DNA of 64,000 nt from Paraburkholderia sacchari. GTDB lineage: Bacteria > Pseudomonadota > Gammaproteobacteria > Burkholderiales > Burkholderiaceae. The notes under the pieces are model-generated. The model worked only from the letters and a program-made list of their open reading frames with translations. It was not told the DNA's origin and made no database searches. Positions 1 to 8,582 of the stretch are shown here, one piece after another. The stretch lies in the NCBI RefSeq assembly GCF_000785435.2, contig NZ_JTDB02000008.1:62001-126000 (forward strand), written 5' to 3'. How positions within the stretch are numbered: position 1 is the stretch's first letter; each line of letters begins with the position of its first letter. The position numbers and the translations under genes were made by a program.

Positions 1-345
1 GTGGCGCTCGCGGGCATCGGCAGCATCTCCGCTTCGCTGATCCTGACGGGCCATCTGACACACTTCTATCCGTCCCACGCACGCGGCGCGGCCACGGGCT
101 GGGCGCTGTCCTTCGCGCGCTTCGGAGCGATGTGCGGGCCGCTCCTGGGCGGCTATATCGCGAGCGTCGGCGCGAACTGGTCGTGGAACTTCGTGGCTTT
201 CGCGGTGACCGGGCTCGTGGCGGCGCTGGCGGTCGCGGCGTTGCCGTCGCGTGCGCGCGTTGAGGCCGACATCGAAGCCGATGAAGCCGATGAAGGCGGC
301 GAGGCCGAGCAGGGCGAAGCCCGCCGCGCCGCCCAGCTTTCCTGA
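1..345 (+). CDS. MFS transporter, C-terminal fragment (5' end outside window)
   Basis: The frame is already open at base 1 and ends at TGA 343-345, so only the last 114 residues are visible. They contain two hydrophobic segments separated by a short loop with Ser, His and Arg residues typical of the last helices of a 12-TM major facilitator (for example the run GAMCGPLLGGYIAS). The end is a soluble, acidic, Glu/Asp/Ala-rich tail. The substrate cannot be judged. It converges with the ligase gene downstream. Confidence 0.75.
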   Translation: MALAGIGSISASLILTGHLTHFYPSHARGAATGWALSFARFGAMCGPLLGGYIASVGANWSWNFVAFAVTGLVAALAVAALPSRARVEADIEADEADEGGEAEQGEARRAAQLS

Positions 346-376
346 AGGCGCAGCGAGCGCGCCTTCGATCGCCGCC

Positions 377-2281
377 TTACGCCTTGCCGGTTGACTCGAC
401 CGCCTCGCGGATCTGCTGCAGCGCCGCCGCGTCTTCGATGGTCGGCAAGTCGCCAGGATCGCGCCCCTCGGCGAGCGCCGCGATCGCGCGGCGCAGGAGC
501 TTGCCCGAGCGCGTCTTCGGCAGCATCGACACGAAGTGCACGCGCGCGGGCCGCCCGATGGCGCCGAGCTGGCGGTCCACGGTGGCCGCGAGCGCGGCGG
601 CGAGATGGTCCGCCGCTGCCGGATCGGCCGCCGCACCCGCATCGCGCAGCACCACGAACGCGAGCGCGGCCTGGCCCTTCACCGTGTCGTTCACGCCCAC
701 CACGGCCACTTCGGCGACCGCCGCGTGCGACGAGATCGCTTCCTCGATCTCGCGCGTGCCGAGCCGGTGGCCCGCCACGTTGATGACGTCGTCGGTGCGG
801 CCGAGGATCGTCACATAGCCGTTCTCGTCCTGCACGCCCCAGTCGAAGGTCGAATACACCTGGTGGCCGGGCACGCTCTCCCAGTACGTCTTCACGAAGC
901 GCGCATCGTCGCCCCAGACCGTTTGCATGCAGCCCGGCGGCAGCGGGTAGCTCAGCGTGATCACGCCTTTCTCGCCCTGCGCGCAGGGCTCGCCCGTATG
1001 CTCGTTGCGCAGCACGAGGTCGTAGCCGTAGCACGGCACGCCCGGCGAGCCGACCTTCGGCGGCAGGGCTTCCACGCCGCGCTGGATCGCGAGCATCGGC
1101 CAGCCGGTCTCGGTCTGCCAGTAGTTGTCGACGACCGGCTTGCCGAGCGCGTCCGAGATCCACACCGAGGTGGGCTCGTCGAGCGGCTCGCCCGCGAGAA
1201 AGAGGGTGCGCAGGCTCGACAGGTCGGCGGCGCGCAGCAGCGCCGGATCCTGCTTCTTGAGCACGCGGATCGCGGTGGGCGCGGTGAACATGAGGTTGAT
1301 GCGGTGCTGCTCGACCAAGCGCCACCAGATGCCGCCGTCGGGCCGCACGGGCGTGCCTTCGTACATCACCGTGGTCATGCCCGCGAGCAGCGGCGCATAG
1401 ATGATGTAGCTGTGGCCCACGACCCAGCCGATGTCCGACGCCGTGAACATGGTGTCGCCGGCGCGGCCCTCGAAGATGTACTCCATCGACGCGGCAAGCG
1501 CCACCGCATAGCCGCCGACGTCCCGCTGCACGCCCTTGGGCTTGCCGGTCGTGCCCGAGGTGTAGAGCACATAGGACGGCTCGTTCGATTCGAGCCATTC
1601 GCAGGGGACATGCGCGTTGTAATGCTGCTCGCGCAACGGTTCGTAGTCGATCAGCCAGGGCGCGCTGAGGCGCTCGGGCGCCAACTGCCGGTCGATCAGC
1701 AGCACGCGCGGCGGCGCATGTTCGGCGCGCGACATGGCCTCGTCGACGAGCGGTGTGTAGTCGATCACCTTGCCGCCGCGCGCGCCGGCGTCGGCGGCGA
1801 CGAGCAGCGTGGGCTTCGCGTCGTCGATGCGCGCGGCGAGGCTTGGCGCCGCGAAGCCGCCGAACACCACCGAGTGGATCGCGCCAAGGCGCGCGCAGGC
1901 GAGCACCGCGAACACGGCCTCGGGAATCATCGGCAGATAGATCAGCACGCGATCGCCGCGCTGCACGCCGAGCGAGCGCATCACGGCGGCCATGCGGTTC
2001 ACTTCGGCGTGCAGATCGGCGTAGGTGTAGCGGCGCTCGATGCCGGTTTCGGTCGACACGTAGACGAGCGCATTTTGCTGCGCACGGGTGTCGAGATGCC
2101 GGTCGACGGCGTTGAAGCACAGATTCGTGCGCCCGCCCACGAACCAGCGCGCAAAGGGCGGATTCGACTGGTCGAGCACCTCGGTGAACGGCGTTTGCCA
2201 ATGGATGCGCGCGGCTTCGCGGCGCCAGAAGTCTTCGGGTCGATCGATCGACTCGCGGTGGAACTCGCGGTAACGGCGCAT
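377..2281 (-). CDS. prpE: Propionate--CoA ligase
   Basis: AMP-forming acyl-CoA synthetase (about 634 aa) that activates propionate to propionyl-CoA through a propionyl-adenylate. The sequence follows E. coli PrpE closely along its whole length: the N-terminal ACS domain (RIHWQTPFTEVLDQSNPPFA), the phosphate loop YTSGTTGKPKG, the core GYDLVLRNEHTGEPC, the hinge region ILGRTDDVINVAGHRLGTRE, and the C-terminal catalytic lysine in PKTRSGKLLRR near residue 594. The first ATG (2290) abuts a GGGAGG Shine-Dalgarno with no spacing. The ATG three codons later has a 9-nt spacer, so I use 2281. It is the only propionate gene in view; prpBCD are not nearby. Confidence 0.9.
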   Translation of the reverse strand: MRRYREFHRESIDRPEDFWRREAARIHWQTPFTEVLDQSNPPFARWFVGGRTNLCFNAVDRHLDTRAQQNALVYVSTETGIERRYTYADLHAEVNRMAAVMRSLGVQRGDRVLIYLPMIPEAVFAVLACARLGAIHSVVFGGFAAPSLAARIDDAKPTLLVAADAGARGGKVIDYTPLVDEAMSRAEHAPPRVLLIDRQLAPERLSAPWLIDYEPLREQHYNAHVPCEWLESNEPSYVLYTSGTTGKPKGVQRDVGGYAVALAASMEYIFEGRAGDTMFTASDIGWVVGHSYIIYAPLLAGMTTVMYEGTPVRPDGGIWWRLVEQHRINLMFTAPTAIRVLKKQDPALLRAADLSSLRTLFLAGEPLDEPTSVWISDALGKPVVDNYWQTETGWPMLAIQRGVEALPPKVGSPGVPCYGYDLVLRNEHTGEPCAQGEKGVITLSYPLPPGCMQTVWGDDARFVKTYWESVPGHQVYSTFDWGVQDENGYVTILGRTDDVINVAGHRLGTREIEEAISSHAAVAEVAVVGVNDTVKGQAALAFVVLRDAGAAADPAAADHLAAALAATVDRQLGAIGRPARVHFVSMLPKTRSGKLLRRAIAALAEGRDPGDLPTIEDAAALQQIREAVESTGKA

Positions 2282-2345
2282 GATGCCCATCCTCCCGTGC
2301 GGTGTCGCGGGCGCGGCGCCTGGGGTGATGCATGGGACGGCGCCC

Positions 2346-2381
2346 GCATGATGCCGCGCATGATGCCGCGCATGATGCCGG
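2346..2381. repeat. Tandem repeat, 12-bp unit x3
   Basis: Unit GCATGATGCCGC occurs three times, the last copy with one change. It lies 65 bp upstream of prpE. Confidence 0.85.
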
Positions 2382-2470
2382 TTTGGCGGCTGGATCCGGC
2401 TCTGAAGGGTCGAGGATAGTGCAGTGCAATGGGCGCGGGCAACGCGGGTTCACCCGTGGGTGGATCCGCC

Positions 2471-2554
2471 GATTTGCCCACCGATTTGCCCACCGATTCG
2501 CCCACCGATTCGCCCACCGATTCGCCCGCGGACTTGCCCGCAGACACGCCCGCC
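2471..2554. repeat. Tandem repeat, 12-bp unit x7, decaying rightward
   Basis: Unit GATTTGCCCACC. The first two copies are identical, the next two differ by one base (GATTCGCCCACC), and the last three diverge progressively. That gradient is what repeated slippage at one end would leave. The 12-bp period keeps every frame open, so it produces spurious long frames on both strands. Confidence 0.85.
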
Positions 2555-2626
2555 GATTCACCTTTACGCGCGCCGCGCGAGGTCAGTGCATGCTCACGAG
2601 CGCCGCGAGGCTTTGCGCGCGGTATT

Positions 2627-2674
2627 GGGCTACACGAGGGGCTACACGAGGGGCTGCACGAGGGATTGCACGAG
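2627..2674. repeat. Tandem repeat, 12-bp unit x4, entering the 3' end of a gene
   Basis: Unit GGGCTACACGAG, four copies; the last two are variants. On the minus strand each copy reads CTC GTG (TAG/CAG/CAA) CCC. The array therefore encodes the C-terminal LVQSLVQPLV of the protease-like protein and supplies its TAG stop. Confidence 0.85.
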
Positions 2675-3247
2675 TGGGCGCGGGTGCGCATGCCAGCGCC
2701 GCAGCCGGCGGCACGCGAGTTCCACCGCGGGATCGATCTGCGCGCTCACAGCAGCGCCGAGTCCCGTGCCATACGCGTCGTGCGCATGTGGTTGCACGCC
2801 GATCAGCACGAGTTCGCGCGGATAGCGGCCTTTGAGCTGTGCGCAGGCGAGCGCATCGGCGAAATCCATCTGATGCAGGTTCACGGGGCGCGTGTGCAGA
2901 TACTGCACGGCTTCATCGCCTTCACGCACGCACAGCGTGCCGGGTGCACAGCCGAAGTCGGCCGAGTTGAAGACGAGCATGCGCTGTGCCGACTCGACGA
3001 GCGGCAGGAGCGCGAGTCCCTCGGTGCCGCCCGCGACGAACTCGACATGCGATGCGCATTGCCAGCCGGTTTTGAGCCGCTCGATCGCGCGCATGCCGAA
3101 TCCGGCGTCGCCCCATTGCAGATTGCCCAGTCCCAGCACGACGATGCGCGGCAGCGCCGGCGTATGCGTGGCGGCGCGGGTCGGCGCCGTAAGGGCGCGT
3201 GTGAAGATAGACGGAACGTGCTCGTAAAGAAAGCTCACGCGATTCAC
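2642..3247 (-). CDS. HyaD/HupD-family hydrogenase maturation protease homologue, nickel ligands altered
   Basis: 201 aa, GTG start. The family (E. coli HyaD, HybD) cleaves the C-terminal peptide of the [NiFe]-hydrogenase large subunit after nickel insertion. The fold is recognisable throughout: LGLGNLQWGDAGFGMRAIERL (residues 38-58), GGTEGLALL, ADFGCAPGTL, NLHQMDFADALA, PRELVLIGVQP. Of the three residues that bind nickel in HybD (E16, D62, H93), only the histidine is kept (H125). The Glu position reads Ala48 and the Asp position reads Asn94. There is an N-terminal extension of about 33 residues and a C-terminus written by a 12-bp repeat. No hydrogenase structural or hyp gene is in the window. 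It may be a divergent or non-proteolytic relative. No clear Shine-Dalgarno precedes the start. Confidence 0.7.
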   Translation of the reverse strand: MNRVSFLYEHVPSIFTRALTAPTRAATHTPALPRIVVLGLGNLQWGDAGFGMRAIERLKTGWQCASHVEFVAGGTEGLALLPLVESAQRMLVFNSADFGCAPGTLCVREGDEAVQYLHTRPVNLHQMDFADALACAQLKGRYPRELVLIGVQPHAHDAYGTGLGAAVSAQIDPAVELACRRLRRWHAHPRPLVQSLVQPLV

Positions 3248-3299
3248 TTTGCGAAGGCCACAGAAATCAGAATATTCTTAGCTGTCGCGTGTTTTTGTG

Positions 3300-3313
3300 T
3301 TGATACGCGTCAA
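3300..3313 (-). promoter_or_regulatory. FNR/ANR/DNR-type binding site candidate
   Basis: TTGATACGCGTCAA (minus strand TTGACGCGTATCAA) matches the FNR/CRP-family palindrome TTGAT-N4-ATCAA with one mismatch. It lies about 52 bp upstream of the protease-like start, a plausible activator position. FNR-type control is known for anaerobic and hydrogenase genes; its action here is inference. Confidence 0.5.
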
Positions 3314-3412
3314 AGAATCAGGAATTTATGCGCGTGCCGGGATAAGTTTTGCAGGTTCAGGCGATTGACTGTCGGACAACCATTGATTAGTGATGTTCAG
3401 GCGCGCTTCAGG

Positions 3413-4276
3413 TCACGCGCCCGGTTTCACGACCACGGTACAGGTCGTGCCTGCGGAGAGCGTCATGCCGTCCGGCACCTTGTCGATGTGGATGCGCACC
3501 GGCACGCGCTGCGCGAGGCGCACCCAGTTGAAGGTGGGGTTCACATCGGCGAGCAGTTCGCGGCTTTGCGGATTGTCGCGGTCGTAGATGCCTCGCGAAA
3601 TGCTTTCCACATGACCTTCGAGCGTGCCGCCGCTCATCAGCTTGATGTCGGCCTTGTTTCCCACCTTCACGCGCGGCAGCTTGGTTTCCTCGAAATAGCC
3701 GTAGACCCAGAACGAGTGGCTGTCGACCACGGCAAGCCGCGCCTGGCCGGCGTTCGCGTAGTCGCCGCGGAACACCTGGAGGTTGGTGATATAGCCGTCC
3801 ACCGGCGAGACCACGCGCGTGCGCTCGAGGTTGAGCTTCGCGGCGTCGAGCGCGGCGAGCGCCTGCTGGTACTGCGCCTGCGCCGAGTTCGCGGTGTGCG
3901 AGGCGTTCTCGCGGCTTTCTTGCGAGACGACCTGGCTGTCCATGTCGGCGCGGCGGCGCGCGTCGTCCTGCTTCATGGTGAGTTCGGCCTTGCGCGCGGC
4001 CACGGCAGCTTGTGCCTGCTCCACGGCAATCTGGTAGTGCGACGGGTCGATCTGCATCAGCAGGTCGCCCTTGTGCACGAACTGGTTGTCGTGCACAGGC
4101 AACTCGACCACAGCGCCCGAGACGTCGGGTGCGATGTTCACGACTTCGGCGCGCACGCGGCCGTCGCGGGTCCAGGGCTCGTCCATGTAGTGCACCCACA
4201 GGGTGCGCCCGACCAGAATGGCGACGGCGAAAATAAGAGCTGTCGCGAGAAAGCCAATGATGTTTCGGATAGTCAT
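3413..4276 (-). CDS. HlyD/AaeA-type periplasmic membrane-fusion protein
   Basis: 287 aa. One N-terminal membrane anchor (about residues 5-27), then beta-barrel/lipoyl halves around a central alpha-helical hairpin: DVSGAVVELPVHDNQFVHKGDLLMQID opens the lipoyl half, residues about 75-145 are Ala/Gln-rich coiled coil, and VSPVDGYITNLQVFRGDYANAGQ closes it. It bridges an inner-membrane pump to an outer-membrane channel. It is the last gene of the operon OMF - FUSC - DUF1656 - HlyD, 54 bp after the DUF1656 gene. The order resembles aaeX-aaeA-aaeB (p-hydroxybenzoate efflux), with AaeB and an OMF moved in front. The substrate is inferred only from that likeness. Confidence 0.88.
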   Translation of the reverse strand: MTIRNIIGFLATALIFAVAILVGRTLWVHYMDEPWTRDGRVRAEVVNIAPDVSGAVVELPVHDNQFVHKGDLLMQIDPSHYQIAVEQAQAAVAARKAELTMKQDDARRRADMDSQVVSQESRENASHTANSAQAQYQQALAALDAAKLNLERTRVVSPVDGYITNLQVFRGDYANAGQARLAVVDSHSFWVYGYFEETKLPRVKVGNKADIKLMSGGTLEGHVESISRGIYDRDNPQSRELLADVNPTFNWVRLAQRVPVRIHIDKVPDGMTLSAGTTCTVVVKPGA

Positions 4277-4330
4277 GATTCGTTTGAAACCGGTTCGGCG
4301 GTTTGCGCTATTGCAGCGAGTTCAGCGAGT

Positions 4331-4531
4331 TCAGCGATAAATGGCGAGCCCCAGCACGCAGCACACGACCACGAGCAGGCTCACGCGAAAGAGGGAGGGG
4401 TGCCACACGATCCGGTAGATGCCGGTTCGTGCCAGCAAGGAATCGAGCACCCACGTGAGCGCCGCGCCCAGAATGAAGAGCAGGACGATCGCGGGAAGGT
4501 AGGCGTCGAGAAACGCGACGTCACGCGGCAT
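4331..4531 (-). CDS. DUF1656 (AaeX-like) small membrane protein
   Basis: 66 aa with two membrane helices (about residues 10-30 and 47-65) joined by a short loop containing the Trp-His-Pro typical of DUF1656. Family members sit between the FUSC pump and the fusion protein in aae-type operons; their exact role is not known. The start overlaps the end of the FUSC gene by 11 bp, so the two are translationally coupled. Confidence 0.88.
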   Translation of the reverse strand: MPRDVAFLDAYLPAIVLLFILGAALTWVLDSLLARTGIYRIVWHPSLFRVSLLVVVCCVLGLAIYR

Positions 4532-6779
4532 GGTTGGCTCCTGGCGGGGTACGGGGTTGATCCGTTGGTTGGTTCAAATACGCGGCGAACGGCGATTGCG
4601 GATCGATGAGCGCGGTGCGGATGAAATGCAGATGGCTCAGGATGCGCTGCAGCCGATGGCGCGTTTCACGCGGCGCGTTGTCCTGCACGATCCGTTCGAG
4701 CACGCCTTGGCAAGCCGCGATGGCGGCGCGCGTGGTGGCGAGCGCGGTGGCGTGGCGGTTCGCGTCGGGGCGCTCGAACAGCGCGCTCACCGTTTTGAGC
4801 GTGGCTTTGAGCGTGCCCTCGGCGGCGTCGCGCCATGGCGCGTGCTCCTTCACAGCGGCCAACTCCTCGCGCAGATCGAGCGCGGCATTGCCGATCTCGA
4901 GCGTCGCGAACATCCAGCGCAGCGTGTCCTGGCGCAACGCTGCGTCGTTGCCGGCGAGCGCGTGCAACTGGAACATCAGGTCGCGCGCGCCGCTTTCGAA
5001 GCGATTGCGCAGACCCGCGAGCCCGCGCGCGCCGAGCCAGCGCGAGCGGCACGCATGCACGGCCTGGCCGCGCAGATTGGCGAGGAGGCGCTTGCGCAGC
5101 CACGGCGCGGAGGGCGGCAGCAGCACCACGAACGCGGCGGCCGTCACGATCATCGACATGACGAGCGCCAGCGCGTCGTTCATATAGCCGGCCGGGTTGT
5201 ATTGCACGACGTTGTCCGGACCCACGAGGAAGCACAGGAAGATGCAGTAGCCCATGCCGTAGCCCATATACGCCGGGCGGGTCGTGAGGAACACGCCGAA
5301 GGCGAGCGCCGGCGCGAGCGCGACGCACAGCATCGGAAAGCCGTCGATGTGAGGAAACACGCCGAACGTGAGGAACATGCCGACCACCGAAGCGAGCATC
5401 GTGCCGCCCGCCATCTGGCTCGACATGCGCGCGGGCTGGGGCGAGGCCGAGGCCAACGCGCAGGTGGCCGCGGCGGTGAGCACGAGATTCGCGCCGCTCG
5501 GCCACGCGCTGGCGATCCAGAACGTGGCGAGCAGGCCCATCACGATGGCCGCGCGCAAACCTGCCACGCCGGCCGCGACCAGATTGGTCTTCGGCTCATA
5601 GCGCGCGACCCATTTTTCGCGCGAGTGCGTGTCGACGGCGAGCGAAGCGTAGGTCGCCGTGTATTCGTTCATCTCGTGCACGAAGCGGTAGAAGAGCTCG
5701 GTGGCCGTGTCGAAGTCGAGCAGGCGCGCGGCGCGGGTGTCCGCGTTTTTGCCTTGCTGGTCCAGATCGGCTTCGAGCTGCACGCGCGTTTCGCGCACGC
5801 GCCTCGGCAGCGTCGCGCGATAGTTCTCGAGCTGCGCGGCCACATGCACCGCATCGGCGGCGCTGAGCACCGGTTCGCCGGACTTGTCGAACAGCGGCGC
5901 GATTTCGCGGAAGTACGGTTCGAGCGCGTCGACGGTGACGGTCGAGCCGCTCTCGCGCAGGCGGTTCATCAACTGATGCAGCGCGTGAAAGCGCGTCGAT
6001 ACGGTCATGAACTCGGTGTTCAGGCGCGCGAGGCGCCCCGCGCGCATGCGCGCGTCGGGCGACTCGAACACGGCCGTGCTGCGGCTCGCCTCGAAGCCGA
6101 CGATGTCGGCCACGAAACGCGCGTTGGTCGCTTCGATCCGCGGGCGCTCGACGCGCCCGCCCAGCGCCGCCGACACGTAGTCGACGAACGACGAGAAGCG
6201 CTGGCGCACCGTGGCGCGCAGCAGCTCGCCCGTGTACTGCGGAAACACCACGGCGCTCACGAAGCCCGACGCGAGGATGCCAATCGAGATTTCGGCCACG
6301 CGCGTCATCGCGGACATGAACGCGCCATCGGGATGCTGCGACGCCGGGATGCCGATCAGCGCCGCCGTGTAGCCCGCGAGCACGAAGCCATACGAGCGGA
6401 AGTTGCGGTTGCGCGCGGCGCCCGCCGTGCAGATGCCGACCCAGAGCGACGTGGTGGCGATGAAGAGCTCGGGCTGCTGGGCGAACACGCCGATCAGCGC
6501 GAGCATGACCACGAGGCCGACCAGGGTGCCGCAGAGCCGGTAGAAGCTTTTCGCGAACACGGGGCCGCTTTGCGGCTGCATCACGATGAACACCGTGGTC
6601 ATCGCAGTGCGCGGCGACGGCAAGTCGAGCTTCATCGCCACGCCGAGCGCGAGCAGCGCTGCGGCAATCGCCTTGAGAATGTAGAGCCAGACGAGGCCGT
6701 CGGTGCGCGCCCAGTCGGCGCACGCCTGAAAGACGCGCGGGCCGCCGGCTGGCGTGGAAGTGGGAGAGGACGCTGACAT
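4521..6779 (-). CDS. FUSC/AaeB-family aromatic-acid exporter, inner-membrane component
   Basis: 752 aa. Two repeats of a hydrophobic bundle, about residues 30-180 and 395-545, each followed by a long soluble helical domain, as in AaeB/YccS. The region TTVFIVMQPQSGPVFAKSFYRLCGT is characteristic of the first FUSC bundle. AaeB-type proteins export hydroxylated aromatic acids with an HlyD partner. Here the partner, a DUF1656 protein and a dedicated outer-membrane factor are all in the same operon. It begins 11 bp after the OMF gene. Start ATG 6779 gives the expected N-terminus. Confidence 0.88.
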   Translation of the reverse strand: MSASSPTSTPAGGPRVFQACADWARTDGLVWLYILKAIAAALLALGVAMKLDLPSPRTAMTTVFIVMQPQSGPVFAKSFYRLCGTLVGLVVMLALIGVFAQQPELFIATTSLWVGICTAGAARNRNFRSYGFVLAGYTAALIGIPASQHPDGAFMSAMTRVAEISIGILASGFVSAVVFPQYTGELLRATVRQRFSSFVDYVSAALGGRVERPRIEATNARFVADIVGFEASRSTAVFESPDARMRAGRLARLNTEFMTVSTRFHALHQLMNRLRESGSTVTVDALEPYFREIAPLFDKSGEPVLSAADAVHVAAQLENYRATLPRRVRETRVQLEADLDQQGKNADTRAARLLDFDTATELFYRFVHEMNEYTATYASLAVDTHSREKWVARYEPKTNLVAAGVAGLRAAIVMGLLATFWIASAWPSGANLVLTAAATCALASASPQPARMSSQMAGGTMLASVVGMFLTFGVFPHIDGFPMLCVALAPALAFGVFLTTRPAYMGYGMGYCIFLCFLVGPDNVVQYNPAGYMNDALALVMSMIVTAAAFVVLLPPSAPWLRKRLLANLRGQAVHACRSRWLGARGLAGLRNRFESGARDLMFQLHALAGNDAALRQDTLRWMFATLEIGNAALDLREELAAVKEHAPWRDAAEGTLKATLKTVSALFERPDANRHATALATTRAAIAACQGVLERIVQDNAPRETRHRLQRILSHLHFIRTALIDPQSPFAAYLNQPTDQPRTPPGANHAA

Positions 6780-6790
6780 CTTCGCCGGCC

Positions 6791-8416
6791 TCAGTGGGCG
6801 GTGGCCGAATCGGCTGCCTTGGCCGAACCGCCCGTACCGGCGGCACGGGCCGTGTCCACGTCCGGCAGCTTCGGCGCGAACAGCGCGGCCGGCATGAGCG
6901 GCACGTCGCGGGTCTTTTTGCCGTGCGCGGGTAATTGCTCGGCTTGCGTCGGGCCTGCCGCCGAAGGACCGCCCGCCGGATCGATCATGCCGCCGCCGAG
7001 CGCCGCCACCAGCGTCGCATGGGCGGCGAGGCGCGCGGCCTGGATGTGCGCGACGCCTTCCTGCGCGCGCAGCAACTGCGTCTGCGCGATCAGCACGTTG
7101 ACGTAGTCGCTGAGCCCGCGGCGAAAGCCGGCCTGCGAGAGATCGTAGTTGCGCTGCGCGGCTGCGACCGAGCGATGCGCGTCGTCTTCCTGAGTGGCGA
7201 GCGAGCGCATGCGCACGACCTGGTCGGCAATTTGCTTGAGTGCGCTCACGAGCGTCTGGTTGTACTGCTCGACGGCGATGTCGTAGGCCGCCGATTGCGC
7301 GCCGAGCTGCGCGCGCAGGCGCCCGCCGTCGAAGATCGGCAGCGAGAGCGCCGCGCCGCCCGCGTAGCTCCCGCTCATCGACTTGAGGAACTGGAACAGC
7401 GGGCCGGCCGCCGCGTAGCCGCCCATCGAGACGAGCAGATCGATGTTCGGGTAGAACTGGGCCTTCGCGACGTCGATGCCGCGCGCCTGCGCGGCGACGC
7501 TCCAGCGCGCCGCGACCACGTCGGGGCGATGGCCGATCAGCTCGGCCGGCAGCGCCGAGGGCAGGCCCGCCGGCGCGGCGAGCGAGAGCATCGGGCGCGT
7601 GATCGATTCGCCCGCGCCGGGGCCCTTGCCCGCGAGCGCGGCAAGCTGGTTCTTGTCGAGCGCGATGCTTTCCTCGAGCGCGTCGATCTGGCGCTCGTGC
7701 TCGGGCAGCGGCGTTTCGGCCTGACTCACTTCAAGCTGGGTGCCGATGCCGCCCGCGAGGCGCTTTTGCGCGAGCGCCAGAATTTTCTGCTGCTCGGCGA
7801 GGTTTTGCTTGGCGATGTCGAGCAACGCGTAGTTCATCGAAAGATCGATGTACGCGCGCGTCACGTTCACTTCGAGTTCGAGCTGCGCGGCGCGCGCATC
7901 GGCGGCCGTGGCGTGCGCCATGTCGAGCGCGCGCTCGGCGGCGTTCTTGTCCTGGCCCCAGAGATCGAGGTGGTACGAGAGGCCGAGCGCGGCGGTGTTG
8001 TTCCAGGTGTTGGCGCCGGCGAGCGGGCCGGGCCCGTAAAAGACGTTGTCGGCCCATTGCTGGCGCTGCACTGACATGTTGCCGTTGATTTGCGGCAGGA
8101 GCCCCGCTTGCGCGACGCCGGCCATCGAGCGCGCCTCGCGCACGCGCGCCTGGGCGGCGGCAAGCGACGGATTGCCCGCGATCGAGCTCTCGATCCACGC
8201 ATTGAGCTGCGGGTCGTTATAGGCGCGCCACCAGTCGCTGGCGGGCCATTGCGCGTCGTTGTCGGCGGCACGGATGGCCGAGCCGGCGTCCAGCTCGGCC
8301 GCGTCCGTGTGCTTCGCTTGCGGTGCGATGCCCCCGGTACTGGCGCAGCCCGCGATTATCAACGAGAACGTAAGAACCGTGAGTGCGGCTAGTCCTTTCG
8401 GTACCGGAGACTGCAC
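6791..8416 (-). CDS. NodT-family outer-membrane efflux lipoprotein (TolC-like)
   Basis: 541 aa. The lipobox IIAGC near residue 23 predicts a lipid-anchored outer-membrane factor. Two OEP repeats follow: ARVREARSMAGVAQAGLLPQ in the first, RHRPDVVAARW-type sequence (GHRPDVVAARWSVAAQARGI) at the start of the second, each with long helical hairpins. The C-terminal 90 residues are Pro/Ala-rich and unusually long for the family. It is the first gene of the efflux operon and gives it its own exit duct. Confidence 0.9.
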   Translation of the reverse strand: MQSPVPKGLAALTVLTFSLIIAGCASTGGIAPQAKHTDAAELDAGSAIRAADNDAQWPASDWWRAYNDPQLNAWIESSIAGNPSLAAAQARVREARSMAGVAQAGLLPQINGNMSVQRQQWADNVFYGPGPLAGANTWNNTAALGLSYHLDLWGQDKNAAERALDMAHATAADARAAQLELEVNVTRAYIDLSMNYALLDIAKQNLAEQQKILALAQKRLAGGIGTQLEVSQAETPLPEHERQIDALEESIALDKNQLAALAGKGPGAGESITRPMLSLAAPAGLPSALPAELIGHRPDVVAARWSVAAQARGIDVAKAQFYPNIDLLVSMGGYAAAGPLFQFLKSMSGSYAGGAALSLPIFDGGRLRAQLGAQSAAYDIAVEQYNQTLVSALKQIADQVVRMRSLATQEDDAHRSVAAAQRNYDLSQAGFRRGLSDYVNVLIAQTQLLRAQEGVAHIQAARLAAHATLVAALGGGMIDPAGGPSAAGPTQAEQLPAHGKKTRDVPLMPAALFAPKLPDVDTARAAGTGGSAKAADSATAH

Positions 8417-8582
8417 GATTTACTCCTTTTCCATGCATAGTTTGATGTACCGCATTATATTTTTTGATGGATTGACGAATAACCAGTAAGGATGCAAGGC
8501 ATTCTTACGTGATTTGAGACAATCGATTTTGCGGGATATGTAACAATTCGTCCGTCAGCTAAAAGTTAGCCCAAGGATTGTT
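8417..8582. promoter_or_regulatory. Divergent promoter region, efflux operon / LysR gene
   Basis: 166 bp, clearly more AT-rich than its surroundings, between the two divergent start codons. LysR-type regulators usually bind such a shared region (T-N11-A boxes) and control the neighbouring operon. No single box stands out enough to place by eye. Confidence 0.5.

Larger units (their letters stand above)
2282..2641. other. Intergenic region dominated by 12-bp tandem repeats
   Basis: About 360 bp between prpE and the protease-like gene. It holds three separate short tandem arrays, listed individually. I see no credible gene; the open frames that cross it on both strands are products of the repeat period being divisible by three. 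The prpE ribosome-binding site (GGGAGG on the minus strand) is at its left edge. Confidence 0.6.

Noticed and set aside
153..2561. Long open frames (600-800 codons) on both strands over the prpE region
   Set aside because: prpE is the only frame with family motifs. The others are Arg/Ala/His-rich GC-bias shadows, lengthened by 12-bp repeats that never break the frame.
2471..2674. Repeats resembling a short CRISPR array
   Set aside because: Units are 12 bp, directly adjacent, with no spacers and no cas genes. They are simple tandem repeats.
4530..6776. 748-codon plus-strand frame antisense to the FUSC gene
   Set aside because: Composition is Arg/His/Glu/Ala-rich without motifs. The minus-strand frame is a clear FUSC pump with membrane helices.
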